The notes: generated by a model not told the origin, from the letters alone. A stretch of 64,000 bases of DNA from Paenibacillus sp. FJAT-26967 (GCF_001541095.1 NZ_LMXH01000001.1:756048-820047), one strand, 5' to 3'. Shown: positions 24,867 to 35,239, counted from the stretch's first letter. A program made the numbers and translations.

Positions 24867-25625
24867 GTGGGACAATATAAACTGGTGGCGCTGGACATGG
24901 ATGGCACGCTTCTTACGGAGGAAAAAACAGTTTCCGATGCGAATAGAGAGGCGATCTACGCTGCGCTTGATGCTGGTGTAACGGTTATTTTTTCGACGGG
25001 GCGCGGGGTACAGACTGCACTTCCTTACGCGGTAGAGCTGGAGCTGCAAACTCCGATTGTATCCGTGAACGGCAGTGAGGTATGGAAGGCGCCTAATCAG
25101 CTGTTGAAACGCACTCTGCTGGATTTGGATCTTGTACAGCGGATGTATGATCTTGCTATCGAGCACGATACCTGGTACTGGGCTTATTCGGTTGAGGGGA
25201 TGTATAACCGGGACAAATGGGCTGATGACATCACCAAACCGGAATGGTTGAAATTCGGTTTTTACACTGAGAACAATGAGAGCCTGGAAATCATCCGGGG
25301 TGAACTGGCCAGTTGGGGTGTTCTTGAAATTACTAACTCTCACCCGAATAACCTCGAATTGAATCCCAAAGGGGTCAGCAAAGCAAGCGGGATTGAAGAA
25401 GTTTGTAAATTGCTGGGCATTCAAATGTCCGAAGTCATCGCGATGGGAGATAGCGAGAATGACATCGCCATGATTCGGGCTGCAGGTCTGGGTGTCGCTA
25501 TGGGGAATGCTCAAGAGGGTGTTAAACGCATAGCCGATTTGATAACTGTGACCAATGAAGAGGATGGGGTTGCAAAAGTCATCCAGGAATACGTACTCAA
25601 TCCGTCTGCCTCGACTAAGCTGTAA
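24867..25625 (+). CDS. Cof-type HAD family phosphatase
   Basis: HAD hydrolase of 252 residues with the four catalytic motifs: I, LDMDGTLL (nucleophile Asp); II, FSTGRG; III, a Lys in the NPKGVSKASG region; IV, GDSENDIAM. The Cof subfamily cap domain lies between motifs II and III, and members dephosphorylate sugar phosphates, flavin or nucleotide phosphates. GTG at 24867 after GGAGGAGGA. Substrate cannot be deduced. It precedes the DUF456 gene by 37 bp and may share its transcript. Confidence 0.85.
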   Translation: MGQYKLVALDMDGTLLTEEKTVSDANREAIYAALDAGVTVIFSTGRGVQTALPYAVELELQTPIVSVNGSEVWKAPNQLLKRTLLDLDLVQRMYDLAIEHDTWYWAYSVEGMYNRDKWADDITKPEWLKFGFYTENNESLEIIRGELASWGVLEITNSHPNNLELNPKGVSKASGIEEVCKLLGIQMSEVIAMGDSENDIAMIRAAGLGVAMGNAQEGVKRIADLITVTNEEDGVAKVIQEYVLNPSASTKL

Positions 25626-25662
25626 GAACCGGGACGACTTAGTTTAAGGAAGGATGCCGCAT

Positions 25663-26139
25663 ATGGTTATTTTGGGATGGTCCCTTATTATTTTGCTGTT
25701 TGTCATCGGGATGGTAGGAGCGGTATATCCCATTCTTCCCGGGGCACTCGCTATTTACGCCGCTTTTTTTGTCTATGGATTTTTCTTCAGTTTTGAACCG
25801 TTTGGTTTCTGGTTCTGGTTCATTCAGACTGTAATCGTAATTGCGATTACGATCGGTGATTATCTCGTCAGCGCATTGGGTGTCAAGAAATTCGGCGGCT
25901 CCAAAGCATCGGTTTGGGGGAGCACGATCGGACTGCTCATTGGTCCCTTTGTGATTCCGGCCTTCGGTCTGATTCTGGGACCCTTTATCGGCGCCCTGAT
26001 AGGAGAACTTTATCACGGTTCGAGTCTCAAACAGGCTGCCACGGTCGGGGTTGGCTCGGTTCTTGGATTTTTCTCCAGCGTTGTCGTTAAGATTGTCCTT
26101 CAAGTGCTGATGATTATTTTCTTTATTGTCTGGATCTGA
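25663..26139 (+). CDS. DUF456 membrane protein
   Basis: Protein of 158 residues, nearly all hydrophobic, with four to five membrane segments. The glycine/proline pattern [19 protein letters not shown] and [27 protein letters not shown] is typical of DUF456. The ATG at 25663 is 9 nt beyond AAGGAAGG; an in-frame ATG at 25654 touches that site. No biochemical role is established for the family. Confidence 0.75.
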   Translation: MVILGWSLIILLFVIGMVGAVYPILPGALAIYAAFFVYGFFFSFEPFGFWFWFIQTVIVIAITIGDYLVSALGVKKFGGSKASVWGSTIGLLIGPFVIPAFGLILGPFIGALIGELYHGSSLKQAATVGVGSVLGFFSSVVVKIVLQVLMIIFFIVWI

Positions 26140-26182
26140 TCAAGACGCTGCTGACAAAACCTACTCGGAAGGAAGACGACAG

Positions 26183-26911
26183 ATGATTAATGTTACGGTG
26201 TGGAATGAAAATGTACATGAGAAAAACAACCCGAAAGTCGCGGAAGTGTATCCTCAGGGCATTCATGGGGCCTTGGCCTCCGGTCTTGCCGAGGATTCTT
26301 TTGAAATCCGTACGGCAACGCTGGATCAGCCGGAGCATGGTCTTACTCAAGAGGTGCTGGACAGCACCGATGTTCTGATCTGGTGGGGGCATAAGGCACA
26401 TGGCGACGTGTCGGATGCTATTGTAGACCGTGTACAGAAGCGTGTACTGGAAGGCATGGGACTGGTTGTTCTACACTCCGGGCATTTCTCCAAAATCTTC
26501 AAAAAGCTGATGGGCACCTCGTGCGATCTGCGCTGGAGAGAAGACGGGGAGAAGGAACGCCTGTGGGTTGTTGATCCTGCTCATCCGATCGCCCAGGGGG
26601 TCGGCCACTTTATCGAACTGGAGCATGAGGAAATGTACGGTGAGCATTTCGATATTCCCGCGCCGGACGAGCTGGTGTTCGTCAGCTGGTTTGAAGGAGG
26701 GGAAGTCTTCCGCAGCGGCTGTACGTTCCACCGTGGGCAAGGTCGTATTTTCTACTTCCGTCCGGGACACGAAACATATCCGACCTATTATAACAAGGAT
26801 GTTCTGAAGGTTATTTCCAACGGAGTTAAATGGGCGGCGCCTGTGAATACAACGAGACCGGTTTATGGCAAATCGGAGCCGCTGGAGATCATTAAAGGCA
26901 GCCAATCCTAA
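26183..26911 (+). CDS. ThuA-like domain protein
   Basis: Class I glutamine-amidotransferase-fold protein of 242 residues of the ThuA type. Motifs: [48 protein letters not shown] and [18 protein letters not shown]. ThuA proteins are linked to trehalose or other sugar utilisation, and this subgroup often sits with sugar-oxidoreductase genes, but none is nearby. ATG at 26183 follows GGAAGGAAG. Exact reaction unknown. Confidence 0.82.
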   Translation: MINVTVWNENVHEKNNPKVAEVYPQGIHGALASGLAEDSFEIRTATLDQPEHGLTQEVLDSTDVLIWWGHKAHGDVSDAIVDRVQKRVLEGMGLVVLHSGHFSKIFKKLMGTSCDLRWREDGEKERLWVVDPAHPIAQGVGHFIELEHEEMYGEHFDIPAPDELVFVSWFEGGEVFRSGCTFHRGQGRIFYFRPGHETYPTYYNKDVLKVISNGVKWAAPVNTTRPVYGKSEPLEIIKGSQS

Positions 26912-26987
26912 AGAATAACTCACTGCTACACCATCCGGAAAAGGACTCCTTTTCCGGTCTTATTATGTAAGGGGAGAAGGAACGACA

Positions 26988-28649
26988 TTGTCTAAAGATT
27001 CGCTCGTCAAAGGTACGCTTATATTGACCGTGGCAGCTCTGATTGCCCGGTTCCTCGGCGTATTCCAGCGGTTCCCGCTTGTTTATATGCTGGGCAATGA
27101 AGGGATGGCGAGCTACTCGGTCGCCTTTAATATTTACAGCATTCTACTCGTTGTCGCTACGGCAGGTATTCCGAGTGCCCTTAGTAAAATGGTGTCTGAA
27201 CGAACTGCGCTCGGCCAGATGGACGAGGCCAAACATATTTACCGGGCTGCCCTGCTGTTTGCTGCGGGAGCCGGACTTGTGGCCAGCGTGCTGTTGTTTG
27301 TGCTCTCGCCGCTGTATGCGGAGAAGTCAGGCGTTCCCGGCGCCGCATTGCCGACCATGGCGATAGCTCCGGCGCTGCTCATTTTTCCTGTCATCGCCAT
27401 TATGCGCGGGTATTTCCAGGGACGGCAGCACATGCTGCCCAATGGGATCTCTCAGGTTATTGAGCAGATTATCCGTCTTATAACGGCTCTGGGGCTGGCT
27501 TATCTGCTCCTTGGTTTTGGTTTGGAATGGGCCGTGGCAGGTGCATCTTTCGGCGGCGTGACCGGCGGGATTGCCGCGATGCTGGTATTGATGTATTTTG
27601 CCCGGAAATTCCGGAGGGAGGATCTACAAGAGGGATTGGCTTCTGGGAATGCCAAGCAGCTGTCAGATCGTGACCGCTCGGCAGCGGGGACGAAGCTCCC
27701 TTATAGTCAGATCTATAAGCAGATGCTGCGTCTGTCGATCCCTATCGTTATTTTCTCCATCACCGTTACACTGATTTATGCGATAGATTCTTCGACGCTT
27801 GTTCCGCTGCTTCGTGAGCAGATTGGAGCGGATACGAGCAGAGAGCTCGTCGGAATCTTGGGGGGACAAGCCCAATCGCTGGCAGGACTGCCGATTGTAC
27901 TGGCTATTGCACTCAGCCAATCGGTTATCCCGATTATCTCAGCAGCTTATTCCCGCCGCGAGCTGGATCAGGTGCGTCATCAATCGGCTCGTGTTATGCA
28001 GCTTGCGATTCTATCCGGCCTGCCTATGGTGCTTGCCATTTGTACAGCTGCCCGTCCCTTGTCGGGGATGTTCGATTATGGCGGTACTCAGGCGGGGTAT
28101 GAATATGGGCCGCCCATGATCGCCCTGATGACTGCGGGAGCCATGTTCCAGATCACTATGCAAACGTCGGGTGCCGTGATGATGGGCATGGGCAAAATGC
28201 GCGCGCTTGTTTCAAGCGTCGTCTTCGGGATCGCGGTCAAGCTGATCGGCAACCTGGTGCTGTCACCGTGGCTGGGTGTCTATGGCATACTGCTGTCCAC
28301 CATGCTGTGCTTTATTGTCATGACAGCTTTCAATCTGGCTGTGATGCGTAATGTGGTTTCATTCCGCATTATGAATGCCCGCCGCTGGACCGGTATCGTC
28401 GCGACAACGGTTATTGTGGCCCTTGCCGGATTCTTCACAGAGCGCTTCTTGTTTACTAATTTAGAGCTATTCCCGTGGGGAGTTGCCAATGCAACGCTTA
28501 ATGCCATTATTGTAGGCGGTTTAGCCTGCTTGCTCTACGTCATCCTCTTGTTCGTGACGAAAGTCGTGACCAGTGAGGATGTGAAATCCTTCCCGGCACC
28601 GCTCCGGAAGGTGCTTGCGAAAGCGGGCCGCTTAATGGGCCGCGGTTAA
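26988..28649 (+). CDS. Polysaccharide/lipid flippase of the SpoVB/YtgP (MVF) family
   Basis: Integral membrane protein of 553 residues with about fourteen hydrophobic segments. The N-terminal block KGTLILTVAALIARFLGVFQRFPLVYMLGNEGMASYSVAFNIY and GIPSALSKMVSER is characteristic of the SpoVB/YtgP/YabM group of MOP-superfamily exporters, which move lipid-linked glycans across the membrane. TTG start at 26988 behind GGGGAGAAGG. The next gene on the strand encodes a secreted glycoside hydrolase-like protein, which may point to extracellular polysaccharide, but a terminator-like repeat lies between them. Confidence 0.85.
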   Translation: MSKDSLVKGTLILTVAALIARFLGVFQRFPLVYMLGNEGMASYSVAFNIYSILLVVATAGIPSALSKMVSERTALGQMDEAKHIYRAALLFAAGAGLVASVLLFVLSPLYAEKSGVPGAALPTMAIAPALLIFPVIAIMRGYFQGRQHMLPNGISQVIEQIIRLITALGLAYLLLGFGLEWAVAGASFGGVTGGIAAMLVLMYFARKFRREDLQEGLASGNAKQLSDRDRSAAGTKLPYSQIYKQMLRLSIPIVIFSITVTLIYAIDSSTLVPLLREQIGADTSRELVGILGGQAQSLAGLPIVLAIALSQSVIPIISAAYSRRELDQVRHQSARVMQLAILSGLPMVLAICTAARPLSGMFDYGGTQAGYEYGPPMIALMTAGAMFQITMQTSGAVMMGMGKMRALVSSVVFGIAVKLIGNLVLSPWLGVYGILLSTMLCFIVMTAFNLAVMRNVVSFRIMNARRWTGIVATTVIVALAGFFTERFLFTNLELFPWGVANATLNAIIVGGLACLLYVILLFVTKVVTSEDVKSFPAPLRKVLAKAGRLMGRG

Positions 28650-28771
28650 GGCGCTTGCGCGGCGTCTTAAGCCGCAGACAAGCTGCAAGATGCGCAAAGC
28701 CCCTCTACTGGAGAGGAGCATCGGTTCTCGCGCTTTCTGCGGCAATCATACGGCAATGCGCAGCCAATCAA

Positions 28772-28830
28772 AACACCTTCAAGAGAAAGTAACCATGTCG
28801 TAAGACAAGGGAACAAATCTTGAAGGTGTT
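28772..28830 (+). terminator. Inverted repeat after the flippase gene
   Basis: AACACCTTCAAGA and TCTTGAAGGTGTT form a perfect 13-bp stem with a 33-nt loop, followed by TTT. The stem and T run fit a terminator, though the loop is unusually large. Confidence 0.6.
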
Positions 28831-29027
28831 TTTGCGTTGGCAAATAAAAGCTAAACGCTAAGACGAAAGTAATTCAATTTTTTAGATACAATATGTATCA
28901 AAAACTCGCAAGACGTTATATAATCATTATTGAATTTGGTAATATATAGGAGGTTTTGTGCAGGTAAACTAGTTTAGGTTTTTTTGTGGTAGAGATGATT
29001 CAATACTTATTGGCAGGAGGGAGTAAG
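28831..29027. other. Intergenic leader of the secreted hydrolase gene
   Basis: AT-rich region with GATACA/TGTATC (near 28886) and the palindrome TAAACTAGTTTA (near 28965) followed by a T-rich run (GGTTTTTTTG), which resembles a weak attenuator. AGGAGG near 28949 precedes a four-codon frame only. No gene is seen. Confidence 0.3.
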
Positions 29028-32018
29028 ATGATGAGAAAATTAATACTGGGTGTGGCATGCGGACTGTTGACAGTTTCCCTTGCGGCCCCTATGCTTTCCG
29101 CGGCAGTTCCCCAATCGAATTTACCAGGGTCATGGGATGGCATTACGCAAACAGCTCCTTTGAATGGGCCTTATGAAGATCCCGGGCAGAGCGATGTACC
29201 TTTTGGGGCGGGTTCCTTCTACAAGCTTCCTTGGCGTTCGTATGTCGATACCCAAGAAGCTAGCCAATTCCTCGATTCCCTCGGAGTTGTGATGAATGTG
29301 AAGGAGAAAGAAATTGATGCTACAGCCCAAGCGCTTGCGGAAGTCGGCATCAAGCATGCCCGTTTTGAAATGGGCTGGGGGAACGTGCAGTATGACGATG
29401 AAACGAAGGTGGCCTATCCTGTCAAAGAACAGGAGTATGCCAATACACTGAAATCTTTGCAGAAGCACGGAATCCGGCCCTTGATTCTCTTGAACTCGAA
29501 CTCAGGAATCCCCGCTCCTTACAAGGAAGTCAAAACGGCTCTGCTGGAACCTGCCGTTACAGGGGCTACATACTTGAAGCTTGATCCTGCCCAATTAACC
29601 GGGATTGTCGTTAAATACACGGGAGTCAGGGAGATAAACAATCAGGGACACGCTTTAAGTCAAGGATTTAACCCGCTTATTACCGAGCTCAATCCGACAA
29701 CGGGGATCGCCAAACTCTCTTCGCCGCTTCAGGGAGCAACTATACCTGCCGGCGCATATTCCTTATATAAGCTGAAATACCAGCCTCTTTCGGGCAAAAC
29801 TTTCGCGGACGGAACGCCGAACCCCGCTTCCGAAGAAACCATAGAAGGCTGGAAGACTTATGTAAAAAGTGTATCGGCCTTCGCGAAACGTGCACTGGGT
29901 ACCGAAGGAAAGGCAGACGCCGGCTTCGACTTCGAAGTTTGGAACGAGCAAACATTCGGGCATCATTTTATGGACATTAAGTATTATTACGAGCCGGATC
30001 TCCAGTTCTCGCAGCCGCCTACGTATATAACGCGCAAAGGGGAGGCCGTAACCGGACAGGAGGTTTTTCTCCCCGTTACGACCGATGTGGTGAGCGATCC
30101 GGTTAATCAGACTCCGGGTGTGAAGGTTATCAGCGGATTCTCTAACCAGCGTCCCAAAGACAACTTCCGTTGGATCTTTGACGGTCAGGCCGGCATAAGC
30201 CGCCACTATTATACAGGCTACGACAAGAATAAATTCACTTACAAGCCGCCGACGTGGCATCGCACCGCTAACCAAACCGCCGATGCGCTCGGGAATCTCG
30301 GCAGCACCTTTGTCCCTTCGTTCATGCAGGCCAATCCCGAATATACTTACACCGCTCTTGTAACCGAGCATTTAAGCCGGGATATCCAGCCGTTCCCGAA
30401 CAATTACAAGGACCACTACCGTTTCGCCAACTTTAACCGGAAAAACGTGGAAATGTGGCAGACCGAAACGAATTTCGGGACGCAAAGCTTCACGAACGAG
30501 CTGGCAGCCGCCAATGGAGTTCCCGGGGACGCTCCGGCTCTGGGCGCGATTCGCCAAAGAATCGCCACAAAATCGACTCTGCGCAATTATGTATTCCAGA
30601 GCCATAAAGGACTGGAGCGACTATACACCTATGTCGCCAGAGAAAACCATGATGTCACCTCCGCCGTACTGCCTGTCGCGTTTTACGACGAACTGGCCAA
30701 GAACAATTTTGTGCTGAACGATACTGTACGCGCGAAGATCGGCCCCCAGCTGACAGCCGTGAAGAATACGGTCAACCTGTTAAAAGGAGGCGAGAAAATC
30801 GACAACCTGCGAAAGCTGAACGTCGCGGAAGTGATTGAGCACAAACCCCGGCTCGTGTTCAAAGGGGACGGAACTCCCAATCATCCGGATTATTACAACC
30901 GCGAAGACCTGGTGATCGCTCCGTTTCAGCTGAAGCCGAACAAATTCGCCATCGGCTATTATGTCGCCTCTCGCAATCTCACTCAAGCATGGGATCTCAC
31001 CAAGGGTGCCCTGGACCCGGCCCGGTATGATTTCCCGGATCAAACCTTCGAAGTTACGCTGAAGAACATCAACACGGTGTCCCCTCAAGTGTCCGCGTAC
31101 GATCCCGTAACCAATACGAGCATTCCTGTCACGGTTACAGGCACCACGGCGGATTCGATCAAGGTTAAGCTGACGACTTCGGACTACCCGCGTTTTCTGA
31201 TCATTGAGGAATCGGCACCGGGACCGCAGGTCAAGAATGTAACCGTGAACAAAGTAAACAACGGAGGACTCCTCAGCTTTGTTCCTAACTTTACGGGCGC
31301 AGTCAACGTATCGTGGGGTAAATATCCGGCTAGGGCAGGGAGTAAATTCAAACGGGAGTATTTCAAACTTGAGCATCAGAAAGGAACGCCTACCATCGAC
31401 TACATTGATCTCCTTGATTATAACGACAAAGGGGGCCTGTTCCCTGAGGATAAGCCGGGTTCGGTACGGATTACGGGCAAAATCAAGCCGAAGTATACGG
31501 AGACGTACACGTTCCAGCTATTGACTTACGATCAGAAAGGAAGCGTATGGCTGAACGATCAGCAAATCATCGTACCTTACGGCAAATACTCGGCAAGCGT
31601 CCCGCTGGTAGCGGGCACCGAATACAACATCCGGTACGAAACGACGTCGCCATATGTCGGCCTCAAAACGGCCTCGCTCAATTGGTACAGCGCGTCACAA
31701 GTTTATGAGCCGGTTGTTACATCCGAAGGTCCCGACAATCAAAGTGTCATTCAAGTCGTTAAAGATCAGCCGGTCAGTTACAGCATTCCGGGCCTCCGCG
31801 AAGGCGATGGGGTAAAGCTGACTTATAAGACAGGGGCGCCTAACAAATACCCTCAGTGGAATTATGATTATACCGGTGTTCTATGGCCAGCAGCCTCGCC
31901 TGGAACGAACACCTTGACCGGTCCGGTGAATTCAACAGCCGAAGCGGTGACGCAGCTTTCAAATATACATGTAAAGTTGCCTGAACTTGAGAGCAATGAA
32001 AACTTAATTCAGCCTTAA
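29028..32018 (+). CDS. Secreted clan GH-A-like glycoside hydrolase with C-terminal PA14-like domain
   Basis: Large exported protein of 996 residues. Signal peptide: MMRKLILGVACGLLTVSLAAPMLSAA. The catalytic region resembles clan GH-A (GH39-like): IKHARFEMGWG, the acid/base-type Glu307 in FEVWNEQ and the nucleophile-type Glu480 in WQTETNFG. A beta-rich linker follows (around residues 690-730). Residues about 800-900 look like a PA14 domain (VRITGKIKPKYTETYTFQLLTYDQKGSVWLND). No LPxTG or SLH anchor is seen. The likely role is cutting an extracellular polysaccharide; the substrate is unknown. ATG at 29028 after GGCAGGAGGGAG. The family call is by motif only. Confidence 0.7.
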   Translation: MMRKLILGVACGLLTVSLAAPMLSAAVPQSNLPGSWDGITQTAPLNGPYEDPGQSDVPFGAGSFYKLPWRSYVDTQEASQFLDSLGVVMNVKEKEIDATAQALAEVGIKHARFEMGWGNVQYDDETKVAYPVKEQEYANTLKSLQKHGIRPLILLNSNSGIPAPYKEVKTALLEPAVTGATYLKLDPAQLTGIVVKYTGVREINNQGHALSQGFNPLITELNPTTGIAKLSSPLQGATIPAGAYSLYKLKYQPLSGKTFADGTPNPASEETIEGWKTYVKSVSAFAKRALGTEGKADAGFDFEVWNEQTFGHHFMDIKYYYEPDLQFSQPPTYITRKGEAVTGQEVFLPVTTDVVSDPVNQTPGVKVISGFSNQRPKDNFRWIFDGQAGISRHYYTGYDKNKFTYKPPTWHRTANQTADALGNLGSTFVPSFMQANPEYTYTALVTEHLSRDIQPFPNNYKDHYRFANFNRKNVEMWQTETNFGTQSFTNELAAANGVPGDAPALGAIRQRIATKSTLRNYVFQSHKGLERLYTYVARENHDVTSAVLPVAFYDELAKNNFVLNDTVRAKIGPQLTAVKNTVNLLKGGEKIDNLRKLNVAEVIEHKPRLVFKGDGTPNHPDYYNREDLVIAPFQLKPNKFAIGYYVASRNLTQAWDLTKGALDPARYDFPDQTFEVTLKNINTVSPQVSAYDPVTNTSIPVTVTGTTADSIKVKLTTSDYPRFLIIEESAPGPQVKNVTVNKVNNGGLLSFVPNFTGAVNVSWGKYPARAGSKFKREYFKLEHQKGTPTIDYIDLLDYNDKGGLFPEDKPGSVRITGKIKPKYTETYTFQLLTYDQKGSVWLNDQQIIVPYGKYSASVPLVAGTEYNIRYETTSPYVGLKTASLNWYSASQVYEPVVTSEGPDNQSVIQVVKDQPVSYSIPGLREGDGVKLTYKTGAPNKYPQWNYDYTGVLWPAASPGTNTLTGPVNSTAEAVTQLSNIHVKLPELESNENLIQP

Positions 32019-32029
32019 TGTAAGTCACT

Positions 32030-32074
32030 ACCAGAGGCACAGCCATCATGAACTTAACCGGCAGTGTCTCTGGT
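32030..32074 (+). terminator. Hairpin after the secreted hydrolase gene
   Basis: ACCAGAGGCAC (32030-32040) pairs with GTGTCTCTGGT (32064-32074), one mismatch. No strong T run follows. Confidence 0.5.
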
Positions 32075-32131
32075 TGTGTATGCCTGCAGCTTGCCGATCA
32101 TCACTCTGCCTTGCTGTGCCAGAACGCTTCC

Positions 32132-33430
32132 TTATCCCTTCAACTGCTGCGCAGCCACCGCAGCTGTCTGTACCTTGTGGAGGCCGAAGCAGCTCTCTGC
32201 GCTCATTTCGAACAAATCGGGGACAGCAATATCACTGATAAAGCGGAGAACATCCGCGGTATGGAACCAGTCACCCGGCACAACCGGCGCCAGGGGCACA
32301 TCGTCCCAAGCACCCGAAAGCCTCGGGCTGTAGAGCGGGGAAGCTCCGGGCACCAACTCACAGCCGGAGATTTTATTCAAACGCGTGGCGATCGATGGAG
32401 GCTCTTCTTGTGCGTTCGTAAACAAATGCGGCCAATAATCTGATCTTGAGCCTGTATGGGGATATCCCGCGAACCGTAAGACTCCTTCATAAACAGCGGG
32501 AATGCCGAATAAAATGCCATAGAGTGTTTTACCGAACTGGATTCGTTCGCGCAGATCGCTGAAGTCTTCGAGAATGGCTCCCGCAAGATTGATCGGGCGA
32601 TCCTGCAAGACCCCGTCCTCGCTGCTTTTTGCAAATGGAAAAACGATCTGATTGAGCTGCATCAGCGACTGCATCTGAAATTCCAGGGACCCCAGTACAT
32701 GCTCGGCATAGAATGGCTCTTTAACAACCCTCCCTTCAATGTAGTGCTGCTCGTTGATAATTAGAGCGGTTGTCAGCATGACGGAGTCTCGGGCTCTCCA
32801 GAACTCTTCCCACACGGGTTTCATAAAAGCCGAGACACCAAACGCGGGCAGAAGGTGCATAAGAGACTGTTTGCTTGTCAAAGACGCTTCATATAGAAGC
32901 AGCTGCGGATAAGCATCTCCGAAGATAAGGGAATTGGCTTTTTCCAGGAAGGAGAAAATAGCTTGCCGCTGTGAGAGGCTTAGAAGAAAGGGCAGATATT
33001 CTCCATGCAGATCGGTCATGCTCCACCCGCCGTTCCGGGAGACCATATGCGCAAGCAAAGCCCAATGAAGCTCTGGATGCCTGATATACATTTCCCAGTA
33101 GGCTTGTGTCCTTGTCACGTTGTTGCGGTTGCCGCGGTCGGTGGCTAGTCGGATTTGTTCTATGAAGCTGTTTTCTTCCGAAGTAAAGGATAGGGACTCA
33201 GACGGACCGGGGCTTTTCAGAGATTCGGATGCCAGAGCTGTGCAAGTATGCTGCAGCCGCCGAACGCTTGCTTGGTTAGGGACTAGCTTCCGGGGCCCTG
33301 CAGTCTGCAACTCGCGGGCGGATTTCCAGGAAGTTCGTTTGAATGAGATCAGCTGCGCCAGTGTCTTGGGAATAGAGCGGATCCAGCTTCCGATTGTCCT
33401 CCAGATGCTGTTCTCTTTGGCATGGCTCAT
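32132..33430 (-). CDS. DUF2515 family protein (YppC-like)
   Basis: Soluble protein of 432 residues, rich in Trp, Tyr and Phe, without signal or membrane segments. Recognisable blocks: NNVTRTQAYWEMYIRHPELHWALLAHMVSRNGGWSMTDL, FLEKANSLIFGDAYPQLLLYEAS, YIEGRVVKEPFYAEHVLGS and RVLRFAGYPHTGSRSDYWPHL in weaker form. This matches my memory of the DUF2515 family (YppC in Bacillus), whose function is unknown. ATG at 33430 after GCAGG. Monocistronic. Confidence 0.7.
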   Translation of the reverse strand: MSHAKENSIWRTIGSWIRSIPKTLAQLISFKRTSWKSARELQTAGPRKLVPNQASVRRLQHTCTALASESLKSPGPSESLSFTSEENSFIEQIRLATDRGNRNNVTRTQAYWEMYIRHPELHWALLAHMVSRNGGWSMTDLHGEYLPFLLSLSQRQAIFSFLEKANSLIFGDAYPQLLLYEASLTSKQSLMHLLPAFGVSAFMKPVWEEFWRARDSVMLTTALIINEQHYIEGRVVKEPFYAEHVLGSLEFQMQSLMQLNQIVFPFAKSSEDGVLQDRPINLAGAILEDFSDLRERIQFGKTLYGILFGIPAVYEGVLRFAGYPHTGSRSDYWPHLFTNAQEEPPSIATRLNKISGCELVPGASPLYSPRLSGAWDDVPLAPVVPGDWFHTADVLRFISDIAVPDLFEMSAESCFGLHKVQTAAVAAQQLKG

Positions 33431-33617
33431 ACGGATAAGACCTGCCTTTCAGGGGCGTTATGTAAGTTAGACTCCTCTCCTTAGGACTGTCTTATTCAAA
33501 GTCCTGGGCCTTCAGTATGTGCCTTTATTAATTTTCAAATTTTTTTATGAGTCTTTTTGCTTATTCCCGCGTATAAATTAAGGTTAGCATTATATGGAAT
33601 TGGAAAGGAGTCTTGCA

Positions 33618-35189
33618 ATGAAGAAAGTTGGTTGGAAGCAGTGGTTATGTGGAGGTACCGGAGCGCTGATGCTCGTATTGACAGGCTGCCAGTCTGTAGA
33701 CGGTCTGGATATTAACAAGGCGCTTGTTAAGCAGTATGAGGTCAAATCGGCAGAAGCGGTGGAGTCACTGAAGCTGGAACTTATTACGGGTGATACGAAG
33801 AAATTGCCGGATGATGCCCAGAGATTGCTCGATCTTTTCAAGAATGTAACGATCAAGTTTACGGAAGAGAAGATGGAGAGCCAGGAGAAGGCATCCATCA
33901 AAGGCGAGTTTGTATACGGCAAAGGCAGTATCCCGTTCCATTTATCTCTTGACAAACAGGATATGTTTATCAGCATTGAAGGGGTCTCCAAGCCGATACA
34001 TATCCGTAACGCTCAGATGAATCCGGTTGCCGGCGGCATGATGATGCCGGATCAGGAGAAAATCGAAGAAATGACTAAAGCGCTGCAGGACAGTATGCCG
34101 TCGCTGGCATCCTTCTTTATCGGTCACGCGCCGAATCCTAAAACGATCAGCGTAACTTCCGTAACGGAAACGGTCTATAACGAATCGGTCTCTCTCAAGA
34201 AGCTTCATGCTGAAGTTAAAGGCGGCGAAGCGCTCGGTCTGGTCAAAACACTGCTGCAAAACATCGCGGCGGATGAGGAAGGCTTAAAAGAATTTATCGG
34301 AACACTATTTGATGTATTAGCTCCGATCGTAAAAGAAACCGTGGAAGAAGCGGGAGAAAGCAATGTACTTATCGATTCTTACCTCAATAACAAAACCTTG
34401 GCTGTAGCAACCATCTATGAATTTGTACAAAACGGATTGAAAGAAATTCTTAGCCAGTACGACGCCGAGACGGATAAATTTCTGAACAGTCCCGGACAAG
34501 AACCGCTCCGAGATATCCTCAGTGACAGATCTTCCGTCAAAGTTGATCTTTATGTGGACAGTGACCTGCAGATCCGCAAGAGCACCGCGGATATAAATGT
34601 CCCGCTTCCCGAGGCAGAGACAGGTCTCAAAGGAATTAAAGTAAGCTCCACAAGTGAGAGATGGAATATTAACAAGCCTGTAACGATAGATCCTGTTAAA
34701 GCGGATGGGGATAAAATCCTGTTCGATGCATCCAATCCGGATGCAATCCCGTCCCTGGGAAGCTTCCTGCGCTCGATCGACAAAAACTCTGTCTTCTATA
34801 AGCTGATTAAAGAAGATCTGCAGGTTACCAAGCGTAATGCGCTGGTTTCGATGGATGACGAATGGAGTAAATACGGTTTTGCCGGTTATCTCAAGAATGA
34901 CGTATCTATGGCACCTGTTACTTATGTATCCGAATTACTGGATGCGAAAGTGAAGTGGGATGGTGAAACGAAACAAATTACAGTAATTGACGATCTGAAC
35001 GGTCGCACCGTGGTGTTCACACTCGGTTCCGATCAAGCTGTAGTGGACGGTCAAACCGTTTCACTGGAACAGTCCGCAGAACTGACAGGTGACTTCACAT
35101 TCGTACCGCTGAGATTCCTTGTGGAATCCTTAGGAGGCGAAGTGAAGTGGGATGGTGAGGAGCAAGCTGTCCGCATCACCCGTCAATAA
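33618..35189 (+). CDS. Lipoprotein with C-terminal copper-amine-oxidase-N-type stalk domain
   Basis: Protein of 523 residues starting with a lipoprotein signal (MKKVGWKQWLCGGTGALMLVLTGCQS; lipobox Leu-Thr-Gly-Cys). The long middle part is an unassigned alpha/beta region. The last 90 residues have the repeat-like stalk motif AKVKWDGETKQITV and FTFVPLRFLVESLGGEVKWDGEEQAVRITR, known as copper amine oxidase N-terminal domain 1, which is abundant in Paenibacillus cell-surface proteins. It is not an amine oxidase. ATG at 33618 after AAAGGAG. Likely surface-located; function unknown. Confidence 0.75.
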   Translation: MKKVGWKQWLCGGTGALMLVLTGCQSVDGLDINKALVKQYEVKSAEAVESLKLELITGDTKKLPDDAQRLLDLFKNVTIKFTEEKMESQEKASIKGEFVYGKGSIPFHLSLDKQDMFISIEGVSKPIHIRNAQMNPVAGGMMMPDQEKIEEMTKALQDSMPSLASFFIGHAPNPKTISVTSVTETVYNESVSLKKLHAEVKGGEALGLVKTLLQNIAADEEGLKEFIGTLFDVLAPIVKETVEEAGESNVLIDSYLNNKTLAVATIYEFVQNGLKEILSQYDAETDKFLNSPGQEPLRDILSDRSSVKVDLYVDSDLQIRKSTADINVPLPEAETGLKGIKVSSTSERWNINKPVTIDPVKADGDKILFDASNPDAIPSLGSFLRSIDKNSVFYKLIKEDLQVTKRNALVSMDDEWSKYGFAGYLKNDVSMAPVTYVSELLDAKVKWDGETKQITVIDDLNGRTVVFTLGSDQAVVDGQTVSLEQSAELTGDFTFVPLRFLVESLGGEVKWDGEEQAVRITRQ

Positions 35190-35239
35190 GCAAGGCAGTT
35201 CATCTAATCCGGCTGCAGGCTGAACCGGATAAATAAGAA

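Noticed and set aside
28772-28830. Mobile element end (attC-like or terminal repeat)
   Set aside because: The 13-bp stem with T run fits a terminator, and no transposase or integrase gene is nearby.
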